Shown here: positions 26,279 through 35,011 of the stretch, piece after piece | How positions within the stretch are numbered: position 1 is the first letter of the stretch | How the letters are laid out: every line of letters begins with the position of its first letter | From: Paracoccaceae bacterium | GTDB taxonomy: Bacteria; Pseudomonadota; Alphaproteobacteria; Rhodobacterales; Rhodobacteraceae | NCBI GenBank assembly: GCA_026989055.1 | Contig: JALSKC010000061.1 | Coordinates: forward strand, 1-64,000 | Reading direction: 5' to 3' | Length of the DNA stretch: 64,000 bases | The notes under the pieces: generated by a model | Seen by the model: only the letters and a program-made list of their open reading frames with translations | What the model was told of the DNA's origin: nothing | Database searches by the model: none | Position numbers and translations under genes: made by a program

Positions 26279-26311
26279 GGAGCCCTCAGGCCGGAGCCCT
26301 CAGGCCGGAGC
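26279..26311. repeat. 14-bp tandem repeat across the zntA stop codon
   Basis: GGAGCCCTCAGGCC is repeated at 26279-26292 and 26293-26306, with a third partial copy (GGAGC). The zntA stop codon (26300-26302) lies inside the second unit. Confidence 0.85.
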
Positions 26312-28414
26312 GGGGCGCTCCAGGCCGGGGTGCTCGAAGCGGAGCAGCCGCAGCGCATTCATCGTGACCAGAACCGTTGCCCCCGTATCGGCCAGGATCG
26401 CCATCCACAGCGAAGTGACCCCCAGCAGCGTGGTGATCAGAAAGACCACCTTCAGCCCCAGCGCGATGGTGATGTTCTGGCGGATGTTGCGCATGGTCGT
26501 CCGCGACAGGGCCACCAGCGCCGGCACGTCGCCGACACGTTCGTGCAGCAGCGCCGCATCGGCGGTTTCCAGCGCCACGTCGGTGCCCCCGCCCATGGCG
26601 ATGCCCACATCCGCCGCCGCCAGCGCCGGCGCATCGTTGATGCCGTCTCCGACCATCGCGATGGTGCCGTTGCCGCGCAGCCGGGCGATCGCCTGCAGCT
26701 TCTGCTCCGGCAGCAGCTCGGCTTCCACCTCCATCCCCAGCGCCCGGGCCAGCGCCCGGCCGGTGCGCGCATTGTCGCCGGTCAGCATCACCGCCGAAAT
26801 TCCCATCTTGCGCAGCGCGGCAATGGCTGCCGGCGCATCCGGGCGCAATTCGTCGCGCAGCGCGACAAGCCCCGCCAGGCGAGCGTCTGCCAGCACCACC
26901 GCAACCGTCTTGCCTTCGGCCTCCAGGGCGGCGATCCCGCTCCGGACATCGGGGGGCAGCGCCACCAGCGTGCCGGCATGGCGCGGCGAGGCCACCACCA
27001 CCTCGCGCCCCTCGACGACCGCCCGCACGCCGCGCCCGTTCAGCGCCCGCGCACCTTCCGCCGCCGGCAGGTCCACCCCGCGCACCGCCGCCAGCGCCAC
27101 GATCGCCTGCGCCAGAGGATGTGACGAGCCCGCCTCTGCAGCGCCGGCCAGCCGCAGCAGCTCTTCTTCGTCGACACCGGAAAGCGGACGCAGGTCGGTC
27201 ACCTCCGGCCTGCCCCTGGTCAGGGTGCCGGTCTTGTCGAAGGCGATCCGGTGCACCCGGCCGATGGCCTCGAGCACCGCGCCTCCCTTCACCAGCAGCC
27301 CCTGGCGGGCCCCCGATGAAATGCCCGAGGTGATCGCCGCCGGCGTCGAGAGCACCAGCGCGCAGGGGCAACCGATCAGCAGAATCGCCAGCCCCTTGTA
27401 GACCCAGCTTTCCCAGGACGCTCCGCCCAGCAGCGGCGGCAGCACCGCGATCAACGCCGATACCGCGATCACGCCGGGGGTATAGTAGCGGCTGAAGGCA
27501 TCGATGAAGCGCTCGGTCGGCGCCCGGGCGGCCTCCGCCTCCTCGACCAGCTTCAGGATCCGGGCGATCATGTTGTCGCCCGCGGCCTTTTCCACCCTCA
27601 GGCGGATCACGCCCTCGGCATTGATCGACCCGGCGAACAGGCTGTCTCCTGCCACCTTGCGCCTGGGAACGGATTCTCCGGTGACCGCCGATTCGTCCAC
27701 CGAGGTCTCGCCCTGCACGATCACCCCGTCGGCAGGCACCCGCCCCCCCGGGCGCAGCTCGATCAGATCGCCCGGACGCAGGCTGTCGGCCGGCACCTCG
27801 CGCACGGCCTGCCCCTCGACGAGAAGAGCGGACCGCGGCACGAGATCGGCCAGCGCCTGCACCGAACGGCGCGCCCTTGCCGCGGCGATCATCTCCAGCA
27901 GTTCGCCGACCAGGAAGAAGAAGACCACAACCGCCGCTTCCGCCGATTCGTCGATGACGATCGCCCCGATCACCGCAATGCTCACCAGGGTCTCGATAGT
28001 AAATGGCTGCCCGGCACGCGCCCCCGCCCAGGCCTTGCGCGCCAGCGGCGCCAGGGCGATCAGCGCCACCGCGGAAAAGACATACCCCGCATATCCGGGC
28101 AGCAGGACGGAAAGCGCGAAGGCCAGCGCCAGCATCACGCCGGAAAGGATCACGAGCCGCCCCTTTCCGCTCCGCCACCATCCGGGCCCGGAACGGGGCG
28201 CATCGGAGAGCGAGCGCACCCTGTAGCCGAGCCGCTCCACCGCTGCGGTTGCCGCCGCGGCGCTATCGGCCCCGGCGTCGAAGCTCAGCTTCTGACTGGT
28301 GTAGTTCAGGCGGACATTCTCGACCCCGGGCAGCCTGCAGACCACCCCTTCTATCTTGTTGACGCAGCTGGGGCAGTCCATGCCCTCGACCACAAGTTCC
28401 GTTCGCGTGCGCAC
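26300..28414 (-). CDS. zntA: Zn2+/Cd2+/Pb2+ P1B-type ATPase
   Basis: 704-aa heavy-metal ATPase. It has an N-terminal HMA domain with GMDCPSC, eight predicted TM helices, the metal-site motif CPC in IGCPCALVLSTP, phosphorylation DKTGTLT, nucleotide-binding SSHP and hinge GDGINDAPAL. The last TM helix contains ADTGATVLVTMNALRLL, whose Asp-x-Gly marks P1B-2 pumps for Zn, Cd and Pb rather than copper. It exports metal from the cytoplasm. The promoter shows the 19-bp spacer used by MerR-family metal sensors, yet no merR-like gene is in the window. With znuA 25 kb away, the window encodes both zinc import and export. Confidence 0.93.
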   Translation of the reverse strand: MRTRTELVVEGMDCPSCVNKIEGVVCRLPGVENVRLNYTSQKLSFDAGADSAAAATAAVERLGYRVRSLSDAPRSGPGWWRSGKGRLVILSGVMLALAFALSVLLPGYAGYVFSAVALIALAPLARKAWAGARAGQPFTIETLVSIAVIGAIVIDESAEAAVVVFFFLVGELLEMIAAARARRSVQALADLVPRSALLVEGQAVREVPADSLRPGDLIELRPGGRVPADGVIVQGETSVDESAVTGESVPRRKVAGDSLFAGSINAEGVIRLRVEKAAGDNMIARILKLVEEAEAARAPTERFIDAFSRYYTPGVIAVSALIAVLPPLLGGASWESWVYKGLAILLIGCPCALVLSTPAAITSGISSGARQGLLVKGGAVLEAIGRVHRIAFDKTGTLTRGRPEVTDLRPLSGVDEEELLRLAGAAEAGSSHPLAQAIVALAAVRGVDLPAAEGARALNGRGVRAVVEGREVVVASPRHAGTLVALPPDVRSGIAALEAEGKTVAVVLADARLAGLVALRDELRPDAPAAIAALRKMGISAVMLTGDNARTGRALARALGMEVEAELLPEQKLQAIARLRGNGTIAMVGDGINDAPALAAADVGIAMGGGTDVALETADAALLHERVGDVPALVALSRTTMRNIRQNITIALGLKVVFLITTLLGVTSLWMAILADTGATVLVTMNALRLLRFEHPGLERPAPA

Positions 28415-28447
28415 GCCGTGTTCTCCGTTCCGGTTCGACCGGAAACG

Positions 28448-28478
28448 GGTATAGAATCTTCAGCAACTGTAGCTTCAA
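28448..28478 (-). promoter_or_regulatory. MerR-type promoter of zntA (19-bp spacer)
   Basis: On the minus strand TTGAAG (28478-28473) and TATACC (28453-28448) are separated by exactly 19 bp. The spacer CTACAGTTGCTGAAGATTC contains an imperfect dyad. The over-long spacer with an internal dyad is the hallmark of MerR-family promoters (ZntR, CadR, PbrR, CueR). The site is 34 bp before the zntA start. Confidence 0.65.
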
Positions 28479-28543
28479 GGAAAATCTTCGCCCCCGGCAT
28501 GGCGCTCCGGCACGGCCGGCGCGGCCGCGTTCCGCCACGGGGT

Positions 28544-28864
28544 TCAGCCGAAGGTGGCCACCACGTCATACATGACCGGTTCGAACCCCTTGCACATCTC
28601 GTTGATGACACGGTTGCGCTCGCGCATTTCCGGGGTGCGCAGCATCGCCATGAAATCCTCGCGGCGACGCCACTGCGAATAGCTGGCGATGCGGGTCTGC
28701 GCGTCGTTCAGATGGATCGCGGCGCTGATGAAGCCCGGCTGCCGGGAAATCACCTCGTCATAGGCATCGCGCAGGAGTTCGAGCACGTCCTGCGCCGTGC
28801 CCGGGGTGACCTCGAATGTGGTGATGACCGTCTGGTGGCTGCCGCCGGTCTCGATCTTCGGCAT
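28544..28864 (-). CDS. Antibiotic-biosynthesis-monooxygenase (ABM) domain protein
   Basis: 106-aa single-domain dimeric alpha/beta-barrel protein. It has the ABM pattern VITTFEVTPGTAQDVLELLR, then QPGFISAAIHLNDAQTRIAS and QWRRREDFMAML. Members include quinol monooxygenases and heme-degrading enzymes, but many have no assigned activity. GGGAGG precedes the ATG at 28862-28864. It is 129 bp upstream of zntA on the same strand and divergent from a HugZ-like gene. Both divergent products belong to fold families that include heme-related members. Confidence 0.75.
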   Translation of the reverse strand: MPKIETGGSHQTVITTFEVTPGTAQDVLELLRDAYDEVISRQPGFISAAIHLNDAQTRIASYSQWRRREDFMAMLRTPEMRERNRVINEMCKGFEPVMYDVVATFG

Positions 28865-28983
28865 CCTGACCTCCCGCCTTCTTCCGGCCTGCCGGAGTGT
28901 AACACGGCGGGAGGCCCGGCACGCAAGCGGTGTTTCCGTTTTCGCCGCTTTCCCCCGCAGCGGCGGAGCGCTAGTCTTGCCGC

Positions 28984-29484
28984 ATGCAGGAAAAGGCACG
29001 CGAGAGGCGGAAAGAAGAGCTTTACCGCGCCGCCGACGAGGCGGCGCGCGCCCAGGCCCGGCGCCTCCTCGCCGAGGCGCGCACGGCGGTGCTCGGGCTA
29101 AACGCGCCGGAAGGCGGTGCACCGCTGCTCGCCCGCATAGGCTTTGCCCGCGCGCCCGACGGCGCCCTGCTGTCGCTGATCTCGGCACTGGCCCGGCACC
29201 ATGCCGCGCTGCGCCGCAATCCGCTCTGCACGCTGCTGATCGGAGACCCCGCCCCCAGGGGAGATCCGCTTGCCGCCCCCCGTCTCCGGATCACCGCGCA
29301 GGCGGTCTTCATGCCACCCGAAGCCCGCCCTGCCCTGCGCGAAATCTGGCTGCACCGCCACCCCAAGGCGAAGCTCTACGTCGATTTCGCGGATTTCGGC
29401 TTTGTCCGCTTTCACCCCGAATCCGCCTTCCTGAACGGGGGGTTCGGCAAGGCCTTCCTGCTGAACGCCGCCGATCTGGAATGA
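28984..29484 (+). CDS. HugZ/pyridoxamine-5'-phosphate-oxidase-like protein
   Basis: 166-aa split-barrel FMN-binding-fold protein. Segments include TAVLGLNAPEGGAPLLARIG, LLSLISALARHHAALRRNPL, LRITAQAVFM and a C-terminal HPKAKLYVDFADFGFVRFHP. This matches the short HugZ-like branch, which includes heme-binding and heme-utilisation proteins, without the C-terminal DUF2470 domain. It is probably cytoplasmic. It ends 2 bp before a strong terminator hairpin. Confidence 0.78.
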   Translation: MQEKARERRKEELYRAADEAARAQARRLLAEARTAVLGLNAPEGGAPLLARIGFARAPDGALLSLISALARHHAALRRNPLCTLLIGDPAPRGDPLAAPRLRITAQAVFMPPEARPALREIWLHRHPKAKLYVDFADFGFVRFHPESAFLNGGFGKAFLLNAADLE

Positions 29485-29486
29485 AG

Positions 29487-29512
29487 GGCCGGGGCAGCGG
29501 ACCCCGGCCTTT
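29487..29512 (+). terminator. Rho-independent terminator after the HugZ-like gene
   Basis: GGCCGGGG (29487-29494), a 7-base loop and CCCCGGCC (29502-29509) form a perfect 8-bp GC stem followed by TTT. This is the cleanest intrinsic terminator in the window. It also separates the convergent 763-aa beta-helix gene. Confidence 0.75.
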
Positions 29513-29530
29513 CCCCGCCCTGAAAACGGT

Positions 29531-31822
29531 TCAGAACGGGTTGTCCATGCGTGTCGTCACCACCACGCGGCCCTTGCAGGGCTCGGGCCATGTCAGCTGC
29601 ACGAGGTTGGACGCGCTGCCCGCGTTCACCGTGACGTGCGGCTGCGCGAAGATCTGCGTCCCCGAGGCATTGGTGATCGCGCCCTCGGTCACGACCGCCG
29701 TGACATTGCGCGACCATCCACCGAAGGGCAGGTAGCCGGAAGGATCCAGCGTCCAGACGGCAGCCTCCGAGGCCTGGACGAATTCCAAGGTCACAGGGTT
29801 GATGGTATTCTGGGCCACCGCGTTGAAGGTATTGCCGGCAAACAGGACGTTTCGCATCCGGCCGTTGTCCAGGGGTGCAATCGAACTGTCCACCTCCTCG
29901 ATCCGGTCGATGCTGCCGTTGATCGCCTTGAAGCTGTTGCCGGTCACGCTGAGCCCCTGGATGAAATGGCCCGCCCCGTGGGGCTTGATCACGATCCAGC
30001 GGAACCAGCTGGCCACATCCGAGGCGGTAAAGATGTTGCCGGTGACGGTCAGCCCGCCGAAGGAATATTCCACCCCGAAATCCGGCGCGGCATCGTGCTC
30101 GTTGGTCCACTCGATGAAACAGTTGTCGATGTAGTTTCCGGTGATCACCGATTTCACGTTCGGATAGGTGAAGATCATTCCGCCAAGGCGCGGCGCGTCC
30201 ACCAGGTTGTCACCCTGGAACCAGTGGTTGCCGACGATCAGATGCCCGTTGCCGAACAGCACCCCGGTGTGGCGGAACCGTTCGAAGCGGTTGTCGCGGA
30301 TCTTGGCGTCATTGGCATTGACGTTGAAGGCAATGGACGTGCGCGCGGTGGCCGCTACCGACTGCTCTGACGACACGAAATGGCAGCGGTCGATCTGCAG
30401 ATCCTGGCAACCGATCCCGTGGCTGGTGATGCCGCGGTCGCGCGGCTTGGTCATGAAACTGTCCTTCAGGTGAAAGGTCTGCCCGTTGGGCGCCAGAAGG
30501 ATGCCGCTGGCATTGCCCGCACACTGGAACTCCACATCGGTGATGGTGAATTTCGACAGCTTGGTGAACCCGGAAAAGTCGAGAATGTACTTGAACCGGG
30601 TGAAGGTATAGCTCTGGCTTGCCGCCGCCCCGTAAAGTGGCTGGCTCAGCGTCAGCGTGCCGGCGCCGACGTTCCTGTCGGTCACATAGACTTCGCGCCC
30701 GACCCCGTTGCCGGTGACCAGCGAACCCACCTCGATATTGGCCACATTGGCGACGTTGAACAGGGTCTTCGGACTGGCAGGGTTGTAGTCGGCCTGCGAG
30801 ATGGCCACCGTCGGATCCCAGTTGGCCGAGGCCAGCGCGTTGAACTGGCCGTTGCGGATCACCCGGCGCACCTCGAAGGTGGTCTTGGTGCCCTCTGCCT
30901 GCTGCATGTCGATCGGCGCGTCCAGTTCGATCCGCCGCCCGTCCATGTCGAGCGACTCGTGATCCGAGAAGTTCAGCAGCGCCTGAAAGGCCTTCTTGAA
31001 GCCGAGCACCTCGTCGCCGAAGGCTTCTATATAGGGCGTCAGGCTGAAATTGCCCATCAGGATGAGGCGCTTGTCATTGGGCATGCTCACCGTGCCCTCG
31101 AAGCGCACCGGGTTGGTCATGGTCGTGTGATCGCCCAGGAAGTAGGTTCCCGCCGGCACCAGGACCGAGCGCCCCTGCGCAGCGGCGTCGGCAGCATCGA
31201 ACGCCGCCTTGTCGTCGCTCACCCCGTCGCCCACGGCACCGTAGTCGCGCACGTCCACCCAGTCCATCAGGTCGCGGTGGAAGGCGCTGGTGATGTCCTC
31301 GATCTCGATGTCGTCGATGCGGACCACGCCGCCGGTCGGGCCGGTGAAATCCAGCCCGAAATGGCCATAGACCGGAGTCGTGCCCCACACCATGTCGACC
31401 CCGCCGCGCAGGCCGGAACCGACGATGGCGCTGACCTCGACCACCTCTCCATAGGCGGAAAGCGACACGCTCGGCCCCACTTCGGTCAACCCGTTCACAT
31501 GAGCGTTGGAACCGTCGCCGGCCCAGGCCGCCACGCGCACCGAGGGCAGGTTGCCGCTGATCGCCTTGACCCGCGCGCGAATGCGCAGGTAGCAGCCGGG
31601 CAGGATCGGCGTCTGCCCCATGTAGCGCAGCTTCTGCGGATTGTTGACAACCTGCAGCTCCAGGCAGCTGCCGAAATCCTGATCTGCAGTGACGATGGAT
31701 GCATTGGGGTCGGTATCGTAGGTCGCCGAACCGGGAATCCCGTCTTCGCTGGACCACACGTCCAGACCGTTCGCAAATGCCGGCGGCATGAAGACCAAAC
31801 CATCCGTGATCGCCTTGTTCAT
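29531..31822 (-). CDS. Right-handed parallel beta-helix protein, GH28/pectate-lyase-like
   Basis: 763-aa protein. Residues about 1-185 look like a carbohydrate-binding beta-sandwich (ending GGVVRIDDIEIEDI). Then comes the pectate-lyase-superfamily entry VDVRDYGAVGDGVSDDKAAF and a long array of beta-helix rungs rich in Asn (GNHWFQGDNL, GNYIDNC, VTGNIFTAS, VTGNSFKA, FAGNTFNA), closed by a small beta-rich C-terminus. The fold is typical of polysaccharide lyases/hydrolases and tailspikes. There is no signal peptide, which is odd for an enzyme on extracellular polymers. It stands alone, with AGGG before the ATG. I recall similar orphan proteins in Rhodobacteraceae, but their function is unknown. 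Confidence 0.75.
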   Translation of the reverse strand: MNKAITDGLVFMPPAFANGLDVWSSEDGIPGSATYDTDPNASIVTADQDFGSCLELQVVNNPQKLRYMGQTPILPGCYLRIRARVKAISGNLPSVRVAAWAGDGSNAHVNGLTEVGPSVSLSAYGEVVEVSAIVGSGLRGGVDMVWGTTPVYGHFGLDFTGPTGGVVRIDDIEIEDITSAFHRDLMDWVDVRDYGAVGDGVSDDKAAFDAADAAAQGRSVLVPAGTYFLGDHTTMTNPVRFEGTVSMPNDKRLILMGNFSLTPYIEAFGDEVLGFKKAFQALLNFSDHESLDMDGRRIELDAPIDMQQAEGTKTTFEVRRVIRNGQFNALASANWDPTVAISQADYNPASPKTLFNVANVANIEVGSLVTGNGVGREVYVTDRNVGAGTLTLSQPLYGAAASQSYTFTRFKYILDFSGFTKLSKFTITDVEFQCAGNASGILLAPNGQTFHLKDSFMTKPRDRGITSHGIGCQDLQIDRCHFVSSEQSVAATARTSIAFNVNANDAKIRDNRFERFRHTGVLFGNGHLIVGNHWFQGDNLVDAPRLGGMIFTYPNVKSVITGNYIDNCFIEWTNEHDAAPDFGVEYSFGGLTVTGNIFTASDVASWFRWIVIKPHGAGHFIQGLSVTGNSFKAINGSIDRIEEVDSSIAPLDNGRMRNVLFAGNTFNAVAQNTINPVTLEFVQASEAAVWTLDPSGYLPFGGWSRNVTAVVTEGAITNASGTQIFAQPHVTVNAGSASNLVQLTWPEPCKGRVVVTTRMDNPF

Positions 31823-32009
31823 ACGAATCCCTTTCAGATACCGACAGCGCGAACAGACCGCGCGCGCCAGTGCGCGACGGGTTCGCTCAAATGTCCGCTT
31901 CGATGGTTGAAACCGGGTCAGTGCCCGACTGTGCGCAAAACTAGGCGCCGAAGGTTAACCGGGCGAAAACCATGCGTTCGGATGGCTGGCATGAGATGGC
32001 AGAACCGCC

Positions 32010-32744
32010 TCAGTTGGCCAATGCCCCACGAAACGCCCGGCGCAGTTCCCGTTCGCAATCGCGCTCGATGCAGCGCCCGTGGGCAACCACGATACGGGCA
32101 GGCTGCCATGCGATCATCCGCTCGACGCAGGCGCGCAATTGGGCGCGGTGGCGGCGAAACGTCAGCCACATGTCCGGTGGCATCTTTCCATCCGGATGGG
32201 CAACCCCGGCGATGCGGGCGACCAACCCCATGAAAAACGGCAGTTTGTCGGCTTCGAAATTTTCGATCAGGTCAGTCAGGATCAGCGTTTTCGACGCCTT
32301 GTGAAAGAACACGAATTCGCGGTGAACGGTGCTGCCGCGCACCAGCATCTGCGCGACGTCGCCGGCCCATGGCCCCGGCTTCCCATCCGACAGGTCCCGG
32401 TCAAAACGCACCGCCACCCCGTGCTTGCGCGCGCGCTCGCGCACCCCCGGCGCAGCCCAGGCCAGGGTGCCCGGCACTGCGTCCTGCCACTCTCCGATAT
32501 AGGCATAGTGGATCCAGTTGGGTGAAACCAGGTGCCGGATCGGCCCGAGTTTTTCGATCCCTGCGCGCAACGCCGGAACCAGTTTCGTCGGCGAATGCAG
32601 CATCATCCCGCCGTCCGACAGCCGGATCACCGTCATCCGGGTTGAAAACGGCAGCCCGTAGAACGAAATCTCCGGCCCATCGACGATCCAGATGTCATCC
32701 GCCAATGGTTTCAGCGTGTCGAGCGGTTGATACGGGCTGGTCAT
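32010..32744 (-). CDS. DUF4336 protein, metallo-beta-lactamase-like fold
   Basis: 244-aa DUF4336 protein. The opening LADDIWIVDGPEISFYGLPF and the central SPNWIHYAYIGEW correspond to the beta-lactamase-fold scaffold, but the HxHxDH zinc motif of that superfamily is absent. FVFFHKASKTLILTDLIENF and VVAHGRCIERD follow. The catalytic role is therefore unclear. A perfect 16-bp palindrome lies 20 bp before the start codon and suggests TetR-type repression. It is downstream of lysS on the same strand but separated by this operator. Confidence 0.8.
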   Translation of the reverse strand: MTSPYQPLDTLKPLADDIWIVDGPEISFYGLPFSTRMTVIRLSDGGMMLHSPTKLVPALRAGIEKLGPIRHLVSPNWIHYAYIGEWQDAVPGTLAWAAPGVRERARKHGVAVRFDRDLSDGKPGPWAGDVAQMLVRGSTVHREFVFFHKASKTLILTDLIENFEADKLPFFMGLVARIAGVAHPDGKMPPDMWLTFRRHRAQLRACVERMIAWQPARIVVAHGRCIERDCERELRRAFRGALAN

Positions 32745-32763
32745 GCGACAAGGCTAGCGCTTG

Positions 32764-32779
32764 TGGACCGATCGGTCCA
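32764..32779. promoter_or_regulatory. Perfect palindrome, TetR-type operator candidate
   Basis: TGGACCGATCGGTCCA is a perfect 16-bp palindrome located 20 bp upstream of the DUF4336 start and 9 bp from the lysS end. The GACCGNNCGGTC core is the form bound by many TetR-family repressors. No TetR gene is in the window, so the regulator would act in trans. Confidence 0.6.
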
Positions 32780-32787
32780 GAGATAGT

Positions 32788-34368
32788 TCAGCCCGCCAGG
32801 TCGCCCGCCAACGCCTTGTCGATCAATGCAACCGTTTCATCGACGCCAAACAGCGCGATGAACCCGCCGAACCGCGGGCCCTGGCTTGCGCCCAGCAGCA
32901 CCTCGTAAAGCGCCTTGAACCAGTCGCGCAGCGGTTCGAACCCGTGTTCCTTGCCGACCGCGAATACCAGCGATTGCAGCGCCTCGGCATCGAGCCCGCC
33001 GTCCCAGGCCTTCAGCCGGTCGCGCAGGTCTTCCAGCGCGGCGCGTTCCCTGTCATCGGGCAGGCGAAACAGGCGCTGCGGCTTCACGAAGTCATTGAAA
33101 TAGCGCACCGCATATTCGGCGGCCCGGTCCAGGTCCGGATGCGTCTCGGGGCTGGCCTCGGGGGCGTAGCGCCGGATGAAGCCCCACAACCTGTCCTTGT
33201 CCTCGGCCGCCGAAACCGACGCCAGGTTGAGCAGCATCGAGAACGGAACATCCAGCGTGCTCGACGGCACATCGTGGCCATGAATATGGAACACCGGGTT
33301 GTTCAGCCGCGCCGCCGTGTCCTGGCCCGCATAGGCACGCAACTGCTGGTGATACTCGTCCACCGCTTTCGGGATCACGTCGAAATACAGCCGCTTGGCG
33401 GTCTGCGGCTTCTGATACATGAAGTAGGACAGGCTTTCGGAACCGGCGTATTTCAGCCAGTCATCGATCGAGATGCCGTTGCCCGACGACTTGGAAATCT
33501 TCTGCCCGTTTTCGTCCAGGAACAGCTCGTAGGTGAACTGCTCGGGCGGACGCGCGCCCAGCACCCGGCAGATCTTGGAATAGATCTGCGCGTTGGTGCC
33601 GTGTTCCTTGCCGAACATCTCGAAATCCACCCCGAGCGCCGCCCAGCGAGCCCCGAAATCGGGCTTCCACTGGAACTTCACCCGCCCGCCGGTGACCGGC
33701 AGGGTCACTTCCGTGCCGTCCTCGTCATCGAAGGTGATCGTGCCCTCGGCGGCATTGACCGCCTTCATCGGCACATAGAGCACCCGCCCCGTGCTGGGCG
33801 AGATCGGCAGAAACGGGCTGTAGGTGGCGCGCCGTTCCTCGCGAAGCGTCGGCAGCATCACCGCCATCAGCTCGTCGTATTTTTCGACCGCGCGCAGCAG
33901 CGTTTCGTCGAAGGCACCCGAGCGGTAGAACTCGGTCGCCGACATGAAGTCGTATTCGAAGCCGAAGGTGTCCAGAAAGCGGCGCAGCATGGCGTTGTTG
34001 TGGGCTGCAAAGCTTTCGTATTCGCCGAACGGGTCGGGCACGGCGCTCAGAGGCTTCTGCAGATGTTCGGCCAGCACCTCGCGGTTGGGCACGTTGCCGG
34101 GCACCTTGCGCAGACCGTCCATGTCGTCGGAAAAGCAGATCAGCCTGGTGGGAATGTCCGACAGCACCTCGAAGGCGCGCCGCACCATGGTGGTGCGCGC
34201 CACCTCGCCAAAGGTGCCGATATGAGGCAGCCCGCTGGGGCCGTAGCCGGTCTCGAACAGCACGTAGCCCTTTTCGGGCGGCGCCTTGGCATAGCGTTTG
34301 ACCAGCCTGCGCGCTTCCTGGAACGGCCAGGCCCTGGACTTCATCGCAAGCTCACGCAGATCGGACAT
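32788..34368 (-). CDS. lysS: Lysyl-tRNA synthetase, class I
   Basis: 526-aa class I LysRS, the archaeal/alphaproteobacterial type, not the class II enzyme of E. coli. The HIGH-type motif is PSGLPHIGT and the KMSKS-type motif is KISKSSGN. It ligates lysine to tRNA-Lys. The N-terminus [19 protein letters not shown] is standard. It is divergent from a TerB-like gene. Confidence 0.96.
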   Translation of the reverse strand: MSDLRELAMKSRAWPFQEARRLVKRYAKAPPEKGYVLFETGYGPSGLPHIGTFGEVARTTMVRRAFEVLSDIPTRLICFSDDMDGLRKVPGNVPNREVLAEHLQKPLSAVPDPFGEYESFAAHNNAMLRRFLDTFGFEYDFMSATEFYRSGAFDETLLRAVEKYDELMAVMLPTLREERRATYSPFLPISPSTGRVLYVPMKAVNAAEGTITFDDEDGTEVTLPVTGGRVKFQWKPDFGARWAALGVDFEMFGKEHGTNAQIYSKICRVLGARPPEQFTYELFLDENGQKISKSSGNGISIDDWLKYAGSESLSYFMYQKPQTAKRLYFDVIPKAVDEYHQQLRAYAGQDTAARLNNPVFHIHGHDVPSSTLDVPFSMLLNLASVSAAEDKDRLWGFIRRYAPEASPETHPDLDRAAEYAVRYFNDFVKPQRLFRLPDDRERAALEDLRDRLKAWDGGLDAEALQSLVFAVGKEHGFEPLRDWFKALYEVLLGASQGPRFGGFIALFGVDETVALIDKALAGDLAG

Positions 34369-34481
34369 TTCCCATCCCCCGGATCGGCCGGCATCGCGCC
34401 GGCAGGGTCTTCTCCCTATTGCTGCCGGCCCGGCGCGTCAATATTCTGCGCCCGCAGGTCGCATCCGGAGGATTCCCCGCA

Positions 34482-34901
34482 ATGGAGATCACCCATCCGC
34501 TCACCCCCGAGGACTGTCTGGTCGCCGTCATGGTGGCGGTTTCGGCCTCGGACGAGAACATCCGGACCGCCGAGCTTGTCACCATCGAGGCCATCGTCAA
34601 CCACCTGCCGGTTTTCGCCAGCTATGATGCCGACCGGCTGAGACGGGTATCGCAGACGGTATTCGACCTGTTCTCCGTAGAGGACGGGCTGGACGCACTG
34701 TTCGGCCTGATCCGCGAGAATCTGCCCGAAAGGCTGTTCGAAACCGCCTATGCGCTGGCCTGTGATGTGGCGGCAGCCGACGGAACGCTGCGCGAAGAAG
34801 AGCTGCGCCTGCTCGAAGAGATCCGCCACGAACTGGAGATCGACCGCCTGCACGCCGCCGCAATCGAGCGCGGAGCCCGGGCCCGCCACACGACCCTGTG
34901 A
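34482..34901 (+). CDS. TerB-family (tellurite-resistance-like) helical protein
   Basis: 139-aa all-helical TerB-fold protein. It has PEDCLVAVMVAVSASDENIR, a central VFDLFSVEDGLDALFGLIRE and AYALACDVAAADGTLREEEL, with the acidic ADG loop typical of TerB metal sites. TerB proteins bind divalent metal and are membrane-associated sensors. Chromosomal alphaproteobacterial copies usually stand alone, as here, and tellurite resistance is not implied. CGGAGG lies about 10 nt before the ATG. Confidence 0.82.
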   Translation: MEITHPLTPEDCLVAVMVAVSASDENIRTAELVTIEAIVNHLPVFASYDADRLRRVSQTVFDLFSVEDGLDALFGLIRENLPERLFETAYALACDVAAADGTLREEELRLLEEIRHELEIDRLHAAAIERGARARHTTL

Positions 34902-34953
34902 CCCCACCCTGCGCCCTCTCGGACACGCCCGGGCCTGCAGGGCAGGCGCGCAC

Positions 34954-34973
34954 GGAGATCCGGGGAGATCCGG
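34954..34973. repeat. 10-bp tandem duplication between TerB-like gene and yqgE
   Basis: GGAGATCCGG occurs twice head to tail (34954-34963, 34964-34973) in the 110-bp gap between two convergent genes. Confidence 0.8.
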
Positions 34974-35011
34974 GCGGGAACGCTTCCGCGGGCCAACCGC
35001 GCCCGGCGTTC

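Noticed and set aside
26007-27401. 464-codon plus-strand open frame across the Zn/Cd ATPase C-terminal part
   Set aside because: It is Ser/Ala/Arg-rich and antisense to the conserved ATPase motifs (DKTGTLT, GDGINDAPAL).
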